Assembly (NCBI RefSeq): GCF_036786105.1
Contig: NZ_DAIQRQ010000010.1
Location: forward strand, 1 to 64,000
Direction of reading: 5' to 3'
Source of the DNA: Ohtaekwangia sp036786105
GTDB lineage: Bacteria; Bacteroidota; Bacteroidia; Cytophagales; Cyclobacteriaceae
DNA: 64,000 nt
The translations under genes were made by a program, and so were the position numbers. Below are positions 25,634 to 33,383 of this stretch, piece by piece; within the stretch, counting starts at the first letter, position 1, and the number at the start of each line of letters is the position of its first letter. The notes beneath the pieces were generated by a model. That model saw only the letters and a list, made by a program, of their open reading frames with translations, had not been told where the DNA came from and did no database searches.

Positions 25634-26563
25634 ATGTCGCTTCAAATTCGAAATCTCACCAAGATCTATGGCCAGCAGCGCGCTGTCCATAACATTTCTT
25701 TTGAAGTGGCCGAGGGTGAGATTGTAGGTTTCCTCGGGCCGAACGGTGCCGGCAAATCTACCACCATGAAGATCGCTACATGCTTTCTTCCCCCCACTGA
25801 AGGCGAGGTGCGCGTGGCCGGACATAATGTAACCGATGCTCCCATGAAAGTAAAGAGCATGACAGGTTATTTGCCCGAACACAACCCGCTATACCTCGAC
25901 ATGTATGTGCACGAGTACCTGGGCTTTATTGGCAAACTATACGGACTCTCCGGGAGCAGGCTCAAACAACAGGTAGGAGAGATGGTAGAGCGTTGTGGCC
26001 TGACACGCGAGCAGAACAAAAAGATCGAAGCCTTGTCAAAAGGATATCGTCAGCGGGTGGGCCTGGCCCAGGCGTTGATCCACAATCCAAAAGTGTTGAT
26101 CCTCGATGAGCCGACCTCGGGTCTTGATCCCAACCAGTTGGTAGAGATACGGAAGCTTATCAAAGAAATAAGCGAGCAGAAGACGGTGATCTTCTCTACA
26201 CACATTTTGCAGGAGGTGCAGGCATTATGCAATCGCGTAGTCGTGATTAATCGCGGAGAGATCGTGGCAGATGATACGGTTGATAACTTATTGCAACGCG
26301 GAGATACCGTGGTAGTCATTGCCGAATTTGAGGCAGGTGTATCTGCAGAGCAATTGCAGCAGTTGCCGGGAGTAGTGCGCGTACAGCAGCTCGAAGCGGG
26401 TAAATTTCGCGTGGCCGCTGCCAAAGGTGAAGATGTGCGGCCTGCGTTGTTCCGTTTTGCAGCTGATAATAATTTATCGCTCATCGGGTTGAAGCAGGAA
26501 GAGACTTCCCTCGAAACAATCTTTCATTCGCTCACAGCACCAGTAGAGCATAACCAAAATTAA
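25634..26563 (+). CDS. gldA: Gliding motility ABC transporter ATP-binding protein GldA
   Basis: A 309-residue ABC ATPase. Walker A GPNGAGKST is at 35-43, the signature is LSKGYRQRV, Walker B is VLILDEPTSGLD, and the switch histidine is in FSTHIL; the ~90-residue C-terminal extension is typical for GldA. With GldF and GldG it forms the ABC transporter needed for gliding in Flavobacterium; in other lineages the same trio can be present without gliding. gldF follows after 28 bases and gldG overlaps it. Confidence 0.93.
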   Translation: MSLQIRNLTKIYGQQRAVHNISFEVAEGEIVGFLGPNGAGKSTTMKIATCFLPPTEGEVRVAGHNVTDAPMKVKSMTGYLPEHNPLYLDMYVHEYLGFIGKLYGLSGSRLKQQVGEMVERCGLTREQNKKIEALSKGYRQRVGLAQALIHNPKVLILDEPTSGLDPNQLVEIRKLIKEISEQKTVIFSTHILQEVQALCNRVVVINRGEIVADDTVDNLLQRGDTVVVIAEFEAGVSAEQLQQLPGVVRVQQLEAGKFRVAAAKGEDVRPALFRFAADNNLSLIGLKQEETSLETIFHSLTAPVEHNQN

Positions 26564-26591
26564 ATTTACTTTGCGGCGTTTTTGATCATCC

Positions 26592-27320
26592 ATGCTCCAG
26601 GTACTCTCAAAAGAATTCAGCAGTTTTCTAAACTCCCTCATCGCATACGTGGTGATTGGCGTATTTCTGATGGGCATCGGGTTGCTCATGTGGGTGTTTC
26701 CTGAAACATCGGTTATGGCATATGGCTACGCCGATATGGATACACTCTTTTCGCTCGGTCCGTATGTATTTATCTTCCTGATACCAGCCATTACCATGCG
26801 CAGCTTTGCGGAAGAAAAGAAAGCCGGCACCATGGAGCTGCTCATGACCAAACCGCTCCGCGACTGGGATGTGATTATGGGTAAATTTCTGGCGTGCTTT
26901 TGCCTGGTGCTCGTAGCCCTTATTCCCACCTTGCTATACTATTTCTCAATCTATCAATTGGGCAATCCTGCCGGGAATATAGATACGGCTGGTATAGCGG
27001 GCTCCTACATCGGGTTGTGCCTGCTGGGAGGTGTGTTTTGTTCGATCGGTATATTTGCATCATCGATCACACCGAACCAGATTGTAGCCTTTATAGTAGC
27101 GGCGTTTTTATGCTTTATACTTTTCTCAGGGTTTGAATCGCTGGCATCGCTCAACGTGTGGTCGGCCCATACGTTGTTCATCAAACAACTCGGTATATTA
27201 TATCACTACGAATCGTTAAGCAAAGGATTGATCGATAGTCGTGATGTGCTATACTTCCTGAGTGTGATTTTTCTGTTGTTATCCGTTACAAAACTAACCC
27301 TGGGCAGCAGACAATGGTAA
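26592..27320 (+). CDS. gldF: Gliding motility ABC transporter permease GldF
   Basis: A 242-residue membrane protein with six helices of the ABC-2 permease type, including the early conserved RSFAEEKKAGTMELLMTKPL amphipathic loop that couples to the ATPase. It is the membrane partner of GldA. The last seven bases overlap the gldG start, so translation is coupled. Confidence 0.93.
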   Translation: MLQVLSKEFSSFLNSLIAYVVIGVFLMGIGLLMWVFPETSVMAYGYADMDTLFSLGPYVFIFLIPAITMRSFAEEKKAGTMELLMTKPLRDWDVIMGKFLACFCLVLVALIPTLLYYFSIYQLGNPAGNIDTAGIAGSYIGLCLLGGVFCSIGIFASSITPNQIVAFIVAAFLCFILFSGFESLASLNVWSAHTLFIKQLGILYHYESLSKGLIDSRDVLYFLSVIFLLLSVTKLTLGSRQW

Positions 27321-29002
27321 ACTGGAAGAGCAGAAAACTGGGCGATTACCTGTTGTTTGCCAACGGTGTGGTGTTGGTGATATTGATCAACCTGCTGGCC
27401 ACGCATCTTTTCTTTCGCATCGATCTTACGGAAGAAAAAAGATATAGTATAAAACCGCAGACGCAAACAATCCTCAATAACCTGGAGGAAGATGTATATA
27501 TCGAAGTGTTTCTGGAAGGTGAACTGAATGCAGGCTTCCGCCGGTTTCAAAAATCCATTCGCGAAACGCTGGAGGAATTCAGAGTATATTCCGGCAACAA
27601 GGTACATTATACATTTACCAATCCGGGTACTGCACAAGGACAGAAAGCACAGGCTGAGTTCATGAACGATCTGGCCAGCCGCGGTATACAACCTACCAAC
27701 GTAATCGATACAAAAGATGGTCAGCGGGTAGAAAAGATCATTTTTCCGGGAGCCATTGTATCTGCGGGCGGTATGGAAAGAGGGATCATGCTTCTGAAAG
27801 GAAGCACGGCTAAAACGTCAGATGAACGCATCAACCAATCGATCGAGAATATTGAATTCGAATTAATCAACACGATCTATGCTCTGGCCAATACCGATCG
27901 CAAACGCATAGGCTTTGTTACCGGTCATCATGAACTGGAAGGGACAGACATTGCGAGCTTCAACAACGATCTGCTCGAAGTGTATGATGTATACAAAGTA
28001 GATATAGCCCGCACAACCGATCTTAAAAAATACAATGCACTGATCATCGCGAAGCCGCGCACCGCGTTTTCGCAGGCCGATAAATTCCGGCTTGATCAGT
28101 ATATCATGCAGGGCGGTAACGTTATGTTCCTGCTCGACAAGCTCGATGCTTCGATGGACAGTGCTTCGCGCAATGATTACCTGGCGATACCGTATGATCT
28201 CAACCTCGATGACCAGCTTTTCAAATACGGTGTTCGTATCAATCCTGATCTGATCCAGGACCAAAGCGCTGCACCTTATCCGATTATTACCGGTGAAGCA
28301 GGAGGGAAGCCACAGATGCAGCTTATCGATTGGCCGTTCTTCCCATTGATTAACCATTACGCGGATCATCCGGTAACACGAAACCTCGATGCTATACTCA
28401 CAAGATTTGTGAGCAGTATTGATACCGTAAAAGCACCCGGAGTAAAGAAAATACCGTTGCTCTCCACTTCACAATATTCACGTACCATCACTGCTCCGGT
28501 AAACGTAAGCGTAAACGAGCTGCGCAAAAATGTAAAGGCAGAAGACTTCCCGAAGAGCTTTATACCGGTAGGATATTTACTGGAAGGAAGTTTTACTTCA
28601 CTATTTAAAAACCGGTTTATGCCCGAAGGTATAGATTCATCGGCCGCAATGCTTGAACAGAGTAAGCCTGCACGACTGGTGGTGATCAGTGATGGTGATA
28701 TAATTCGCAATGATATTAATCCACGCAGTCGCCAGCCGCAACCACTGGGATTCTATCCGTTCAATAACTATACATTTGCCAACCGCGAACTGTTGATGAA
28801 TGCACTGGCTTATCTCACAGAAGAGAATGGTTTGATACAGGCACGCAGTAAACAGATCAGGATACGCCCGCTCGATCGCGAAAAGATAAAACAGGAGAAA
28901 GTGAAGTGGCAGGTAATCAACCTTGGCATTCCGATTCTGTTGGTGATTGTGTTTGGCGTAGTGCGCGCGTATTGGAGAAGAAATAAATTTGCCCGGTTCT
29001 GA
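27314..29002 (+). CDS. gldG: Gliding motility ABC transporter auxiliary protein GldG
   Basis: A 562-residue protein with an N-terminal signal anchor (about 16-36), a large extracytoplasmic domain of the ABC-transporter auxiliary family (GSTAKTSDERINQSIENIEFELINTIY... region near residues 155-180), and a C-terminal membrane helix ending in a basic tail (YWRRNKFARF). It completes the GldAFG complex. The DUF4340 gene starts one base after its stop. Confidence 0.93.
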   Translation: MVNWKSRKLGDYLLFANGVVLVILINLLATHLFFRIDLTEEKRYSIKPQTQTILNNLEEDVYIEVFLEGELNAGFRRFQKSIRETLEEFRVYSGNKVHYTFTNPGTAQGQKAQAEFMNDLASRGIQPTNVIDTKDGQRVEKIIFPGAIVSAGGMERGIMLLKGSTAKTSDERINQSIENIEFELINTIYALANTDRKRIGFVTGHHELEGTDIASFNNDLLEVYDVYKVDIARTTDLKKYNALIIAKPRTAFSQADKFRLDQYIMQGGNVMFLLDKLDASMDSASRNDYLAIPYDLNLDDQLFKYGVRINPDLIQDQSAAPYPIITGEAGGKPQMQLIDWPFFPLINHYADHPVTRNLDAILTRFVSSIDTVKAPGVKKIPLLSTSQYSRTITAPVNVSVNELRKNVKAEDFPKSFIPVGYLLEGSFTSLFKNRFMPEGIDSSAAMLEQSKPARLVVISDGDIIRNDINPRSRQPQPLGFYPFNNYTFANRELLMNALAYLTEENGLIQARSKQIRIRPLDREKIKQEKVKWQVINLGIPILLVIVFGVVRAYWRRNKFARF

Positions 29003-29003
29003 T

Positions 29004-29924
29004 ATGCAGGAGAAGAAGAATAAACTGTTATTACTCACCCTGGTGGCGCTGCTGGCGGCAACAGCAGGTATATATTGGTATGGCAACAGAGATACATCGC
29101 TCCAGGTGGATAAAGATATATTTCACTACAACGATCTCAAGTCCGTGAACGAGATCGTGCTCGAATCTTCGAAAGGAAAAGTGGATCTGAAGTTTCTGGG
29201 TTCAGCATGGCGCGTGAATAACACCTACAACGCTGATCGAGCGATGATCGAAGTATTGTTTGCTACCCTGCTTAAAGCCGAACCCAAACGGCCGGTGGCA
29301 ACCTCGTTGCAAGACTCTGTGAGCAGAGCAATCGAGAAAGAGGGCGTGAAAGTTTCGCTAATGGTGGGAAGTAATAAAGTGGAGGAATTTTATGCCGGTG
29401 GAAATGATCGCAAGACGCAGGCGTATTTCAAAAAATCGGGAGAGACGCCTTATATCATGACGATTCCCGGATACCGCGTATATGTTTCCGGAATTTTTGA
29501 ACTGCCCGAAAACGGATGGCGCGACAAATATGTGTTTGGATTCAACTGGAGAAATTTCAAAAGTCTGGAAGCACAATTTCCGGCCAGTCATGCCGATGAT
29601 TTCAAGGTGCAGATGGATGATAATTTTTTTGGTATCACCGGAGTAGAAACCGATACAGCCAGGCTAAATAATTACCTGGATGCCGTTTCACTCCTTACGG
29701 TAGATGAGTACGTTACACCGACAGCAGAACTCGATAGCCTTGGAAAAACTTCACCGATGTTAACGCTTGTCGTCCGTGATATTGCAGATCACGATTACTC
29801 TTTGAAAATTTTTTCCCCAACAAAAAAGCGACAGTTCTTTGTGCAATCAAATGATGCGTGGGCGCTGCTTCAGGAGAATAAAATCCGGACTTTGCTGCAT
29901 CCGAAAAGATATTTTAGCAAGTGA
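29004..29924 (+). CDS. DUF4340 membrane-anchored protein
   Basis: About 306 residues: a short cytoplasmic start, one membrane helix (about 7-25) and an exported beta-rich domain of the DUF4340 type. Such genes commonly sit next to ABC-transporter auxiliary (GldG-like) genes, as here, and probably help that transporter. The frame also opens with a TTG at 28989, inside gldG; the ATG at 29004 immediately after the gldG stop is the better start. A weak hairpin with a T tract follows the gene. Confidence 0.82.
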   Translation: MQEKKNKLLLLTLVALLAATAGIYWYGNRDTSLQVDKDIFHYNDLKSVNEIVLESSKGKVDLKFLGSAWRVNNTYNADRAMIEVLFATLLKAEPKRPVATSLQDSVSRAIEKEGVKVSLMVGSNKVEEFYAGGNDRKTQAYFKKSGETPYIMTIPGYRVYVSGIFELPENGWRDKYVFGFNWRNFKSLEAQFPASHADDFKVQMDDNFFGITGVETDTARLNNYLDAVSLLTVDEYVTPTAELDSLGKTSPMLTLVVRDIADHDYSLKIFSPTKKRQFFVQSNDAWALLQENKIRTLLHPKRYFSK

Positions 29925-29926
29925 TT

Positions 29927-29946
29927 CCGGAATTACCGGTTTTTTT
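29927..29946 (+). terminator. Weak terminator after the gld operon
   Basis: CCGG (29927-29930) pairs with CCGG (29936-29939) around a 5-base loop and is followed by seven T. The stem is only four GC pairs, so read-through into dnaN is likely. Confidence 0.45.
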
Positions 29947-29984
29947 GCATTTTTCTGTTCGGTTTTATAATTCGGTTTTCTTTA

Positions 29985-29992
29985 TAACTTTA
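29985..29992 (+). promoter_or_regulatory. Candidate -7 box of dnaN
   Basis: TAACTTTA differs from TAnnTTTG at the last base only and is 36 bases before the dnaN ATG, within the usual distance. No clean TTTG lies at -33. Confidence 0.35.
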
Positions 29993-30028
29993 CCGCCGCT
30001 TTAAACAACCTCAAACACTTTTTCACGA

Positions 30029-31153
30029 ATGAAGTTCATCGTTAACTCTGCTTATCTGCTGAAGCAACTTTCTAATATTAATGGAGTTATCACCACAAAT
30101 CCGGTGGTACCCATTCTGGAAAATTTCCTGTTCGAACTGGAAAAAGGAAGCTTGACAGTGACAGCGTCTGATCTTCAGACTTCGATGATCACGGATATTC
30201 AGGTGGAATCAAAAGAAAAAGGAAGCATTGCAGTACCCGCACGTATTCTTTTGGACACACTCAAAAACCTGCCCGAGCAACCGGTTACATTTTCAATAGA
30301 TGATTCCACCTACAGCGTAGAGATCATTTCAGACAACGGTCGTTACAAGCTCTCCGGTGAAAATGCGACTGACTTTCCAAAAGTACCTACAGTTTCGAAC
30401 GACTTCTCGGCAGAAATTTCTACTGAAGTTTTATCACGCGCTGTAAACAACACCATTTTTGCTACCAGCAACGATGAGCTTCGTCCGGCCATGACAGGTG
30501 TTTATGTAAACCTGGGTGATAAGAATACAACATTTGTTGCAACGGATGGCCACCGCCTGGTGCGTTACAGAAGAGCTGATGTAAAATCAGACAATGGAAA
30601 CTCCATCATTATCCCCCGCAAAGCTTTGAACCTGTTGAAAGCTACACTGCCTTCTGAGAACACAGAGGTAAGCCTGAACTTCAACATGTCGAACGCATTC
30701 TTCAAGTTTGGCAACATCAAAATGATCTGCCGCCTGATCGATGAGCGTTTTCCTGACTACGACAATGTAATTCCTTCCGGTAATAATATCAAGATGACGA
30801 TTGAGCGCAACGATCTCCTCGGTGCGCTGAAACGTATCTCTATCTACGCTAACAAAACCACACACCAGGTTCGTCTGAAAATTACAGGCAGCGAACTGCA
30901 GATCTCAGCAGAAGACCTTGACTTCTCTAACGAAGCGAATGAAAGACTGAGCTGCGAGCACGAAGGTGAAGATATCGAGATTGGCTTCAACGCGAAGTTC
31001 CTGATCGAGATGCTTACCAACCTCGACTCGGACAAGATCAGACTTACCATGTCTGCTCCTAATAAAGCAGGTGTAATTCTGCCGGTAGAAAAAGACGAGA
31101 GCGAAGATATACTCATGCTCGTAATGCCAGTGATGCTGAACCAGTACGTATAG
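30029..31153 (+). CDS. dnaN: DNA polymerase III beta subunit (sliding clamp)
   Basis: A 374-residue clamp protein, standard length. The three repeated clamp domains can be followed (about 1-120, 128-250, 255-374), with ATDGHRLV in the second and the closing LMPVMLNQ in place of the common MPMR end. It tethers DNA polymerase III to DNA. Here it follows the gld genes rather than dnaA, a frequent Bacteroidota order. Its codon use is cleaner than its neighbours (few ATA isoleucines), as expected for a highly expressed gene. Confidence 0.96.
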   Translation: MKFIVNSAYLLKQLSNINGVITTNPVVPILENFLFELEKGSLTVTASDLQTSMITDIQVESKEKGSIAVPARILLDTLKNLPEQPVTFSIDDSTYSVEIISDNGRYKLSGENATDFPKVPTVSNDFSAEISTEVLSRAVNNTIFATSNDELRPAMTGVYVNLGDKNTTFVATDGHRLVRYRRADVKSDNGNSIIIPRKALNLLKATLPSENTEVSLNFNMSNAFFKFGNIKMICRLIDERFPDYDNVIPSGNNIKMTIERNDLLGALKRISIYANKTTHQVRLKITGSELQISAEDLDFSNEANERLSCEHEGEDIEIGFNAKFLIEMLTNLDSDKIRLTMSAPNKAGVILPVEKDESEDILMLVMPVMLNQYV

Positions 31154-31206
31154 TCTGCATCAGCATCGATAGCACTAACCCCTGATCTACTAACACTGCT
31201 GTTTAT

Positions 31207-31695
31207 ATGAAGGCTTTATTATTCATGCTGGCGATTGCGCTCGTATCGGTGCCTGCTATGGCACAATACAACCCGTCATTTGCGTCACTTCAAAAATCAG
31301 AAAACACGATAACAAGCCCCGTGGTTGTAAAACCTATGGGAGAAGGCACCTATAAAGTATTTATGCCTCCGGGGCTGCGCATGCGCAATGCGGGCCGCAC
31401 ACTAACAATACTCGGTAGTGCCATGCTGATCGGCGGTATCATTGTATTAAGCAGCGCTGACGAAATGTACTATAACTCAACCACTACCTCCAGCGGAACT
31501 TACGAAGAAGGCGACCCGAAAGCTGCATTGGGTATATTAATGATAGCCGGTGGTGTAGGCATGACCGTGCCCGGAGTAATTCTCTGGACAAAAGGTGCAA
31601 AGAAATACAAGCGCTATCAGGAGCAGCACGAAGACGAACAAACTGTATCGTTCGATTTTAAGGGCAATGGCCTGGCACTGCGTTATCGATTTTAA
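31207..31695 (+). CDS. Exported small membrane protein, unknown
   Basis: A 162-residue protein: signal peptide ending PAMAQ (residue 20), a polar segment, then two hydrophobic glycine-rich segments (about 64-82 and 101-125: TLTILGSAMLIGGIIVL and ALGILMIAGGVGM), and a C-terminal strand ending RYRF, typical of outer-membrane-associated Bacteroidota proteins with an aromatic last residue. Function unknown. Confidence 0.65.
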   Translation: MKALLFMLAIALVSVPAMAQYNPSFASLQKSENTITSPVVVKPMGEGTYKVFMPPGLRMRNAGRTLTILGSAMLIGGIIVLSSADEMYYNSTTTSSGTYEEGDPKAALGILMIAGGVGMTVPGVILWTKGAKKYKRYQEQHEDEQTVSFDFKGNGLALRYRF

Positions 31696-31747
31696 AATAG
31701 CTGCGAGCCACTAATTGCCATCGGCTACATGAATGGATGAGGTGACT

Positions 31748-31966
31748 TCGTTATTCATTACAGGTTAATCGTTATTCGTTAATCGTTACAGGTTAATCGT
31801 TANNNNNNNNNNNNNNNNNNNNNNNNNNNNNNNNNNNNNNNNNNNNNNNNNNNNNNNNNNNNNNNNNNNNNNNNNNNNNNNNNNNNNNNNNNNNNNNNNN
31901 NNTCGTTATTCATTACAGGTTAATCGTTATTCGTTAATCGTTACAGGTTAATCGTTAATCGATATT
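31748..31966. repeat. TAACGG-word direct repeat array (with gap)
   Basis: Before the gap (31748-31802) and after it (31903-31957) the same 55 bases occur, each made of GTTA(C/T)AGGTTAATCGTTA units. Once the duplicate is merged, about 64 bases of direct repeat remain. It is another TAACGG-word locus at a convergent gene end. Confidence 0.75.
31803..31902. other. Scaffold gap (100 N), artefactual
   Basis: Exactly 100 N. The 55 bases on its left are repeated exactly on its right, which is what two overlapping contig ends look like. The true gap is probably zero with a 55-base overlap. Confidence 0.85.
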
Positions 31967-32029
31967 TCTTGTTCAATATTATTTTCAACTGCTCAGGCAT
32001 CTATCAGCTCGAAGCTCCCGGCTGGCAGC

Positions 32030-32536
32030 CTACAAGAGCGCGCCGCGCTTGCCAAGTTCGATTACTTCCATATTCTTGATTTCCTTCTTTACAAGTTCGA
32101 ACCGCATAAGGGTTTTTATCGCGTGAAATCCATGATTGCCGGCAGCACCGGGATTCAGGTATAACATGTTGTTAAAAGCAGGGTCGCGCTTTACTCTCAA
32201 AATATGCGAGTGACCACAGATAAATATATCAGGAGGTTGTTGCTTCAATAATTTTTTTACACGTGGATTATAGTTAGGTGGTGCGCCACCAATGTGCGTC
32301 ATCCAGATTATGAACCCTTCACAGGTAAAGTGCAAGTCTTCCGGGTATAGTGCTTGCAGCGACTTGTCATCAATGTTGCCGAATACAGCGCGCAGTGGTT
32401 TGAATTTGTCCAACGCATCAGTGACAGAACGATCTCCAATATCGCCTGCGTGCCATATTTCATCACAGTCGCGGAAGTAATCAAATACCTTTGGATCAAG
32501 AAAACTATGTGTGTCTGAGAGCAATCCGATTTTCAT
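32030..32536 (-). CDS. YfcE/MJ0936-family metallophosphoesterase
   Basis: About 168 residues. The metal-binding motifs of the calcineurin-like fold are visible: SDTH near residue 7, HAGDIG near 34, GNID near 58, and CGHSH near 112, with the PGAAG loop after it. Family members hydrolyse phosphodiesters with Mn2+ or Ni2+; the natural substrate is unknown. The ATG at 32536 is preferred to the frame start at 32554, which adds six residues without support. Confidence 0.9.
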   Translation of the reverse strand: MKIGLLSDTHSFLDPKVFDYFRDCDEIWHAGDIGDRSVTDALDKFKPLRAVFGNIDDKSLQALYPEDLHFTCEGFIIWMTHIGGAPPNYNPRVKKLLKQQPPDIFICGHSHILRVKRDPAFNNMLYLNPGAAGNHGFHAIKTLMRFELVKKEIKNMEVIELGKRGALL

Positions 32537-32640
32537 GCTCAAAAATGTTAACAAAATTTAAATAAGCATGAACAACGAACTTCTTATATTGGATGCATTC
32601 AAAGAAGTACGATTAACCTCACGTCTAACGTAATACATGT

Positions 32641-33281
32641 ATGGCAAAGAAAATAGGAATACTCGGATCAGGTCAAGTAGGGCAGGTGCTTGCCAACGGC
32701 TTCATCAAACACGGATATACTGTTATGATCGGTACAAGCAATCCATCCAAGCTCAGTGATTGGAAACAGAAAGCAGGTGCTAATGCACACATCGGAAGTT
32801 TTTCTGAAGCAGCAGCCTTTGGCGATATAGTTGTGTTGGCCGTAAAAGGCGATGCAGCAATGACATTGATAGGGCAGGTTGCCTCTGCATTGCATGGTAA
32901 AACGGTGCTTGATACCACCAATCCGATAGCAGAAGTTCCACCTCACCAGGGCGTGCTGAAATTCTTTACCACGCTTGATGACTCGCTGATGGAGCGCTTG
33001 CAAAAGAAAGCACCTACTGTAAATTTTGTAAAAGCCTTTAACAGCGTGGGAAGCGCACGCATGGTTAATCCATCTTTCCAGGAAGGAAAACCAACCATGT
33101 TTATTTGTGGCGATAACGATGCAGCTAAAAAAGAAGCAACACTCATTCTTGACCAATTCGGCTGGGATGTAGCCGACTTTGGTAAAGCGGAATCCGCACG
33201 TGCCATCGAACCACTTTGTATACTGTGGTGCATCCCCGGCTTCCTGAATAACCAGTGGACGCATGCGTTTAAGCTGGTGAG
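32641..33281 (+). CDS. F420-dependent NADP reductase-like oxidoreductase, cut by gap
   Basis: At least 213 residues of a Rossmann-fold protein. The dinucleotide motif GSGQVGQVLANG is at 8-19; TSNPSKL at the end of the second strand suggests NADPH, and DTTNPI and KAFNSVG match the NADPH-dependent F420 reductase family. Bacteroidota do not make F420, so this is a family name rather than a reaction; the true substrate is unknown. The visible end NQWTHAFKLV is near where relatives stop, so only a few residues are probably lost in the N run. Confidence 0.85.
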
Positions 33282-33381
33282 NNNNNNNNNNNNNNNNNNN
33301 NNNNNNNNNNNNNNNNNNNNNNNNNNNNNNNNNNNNNNNNNNNNNNNNNNNNNNNNNNNNNNNNNNNNNNNNNNNNNNNNN
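33282..33381. other. Scaffold gap (100 N), probably real
   Basis: Exactly 100 N, but unlike the other two gaps the flanks do not repeat each other. The 3' end of the reductase gene and the promoter or spacer before the DUF3857 gene are missing; true length unknown. Confidence 0.8.
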
Positions 33382-33383
33382 GT

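Larger units (their letters stand above)
31696..32029. other. Intergenic region with TAACGG repeats and a scaffold gap
   Basis: Between convergent genes. It holds GTTATTCATTACAGG/GTTAATCGTTA repeats, all in one orientation, broken by 100 N. No gene is seen. Confidence 0.7.

Noticed and set aside
28989..29003. Extended TTG start of the DUF4340 gene inside gldG
   Set aside because: The ATG one base past the gldG stop gives a natural signal anchor; the extra five residues have no support.
31748..31966. CRISPR array suggested by repeated units
   Set aside because: Units are only 18-20 bases, run directly into each other with no unique spacers of regular size, and no cas genes are present.
32641..33281. 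Pseudogene call for the truncated F420-type reductase
   Set aside because: The frame is open up to the gap; the truncation is caused by missing sequence.
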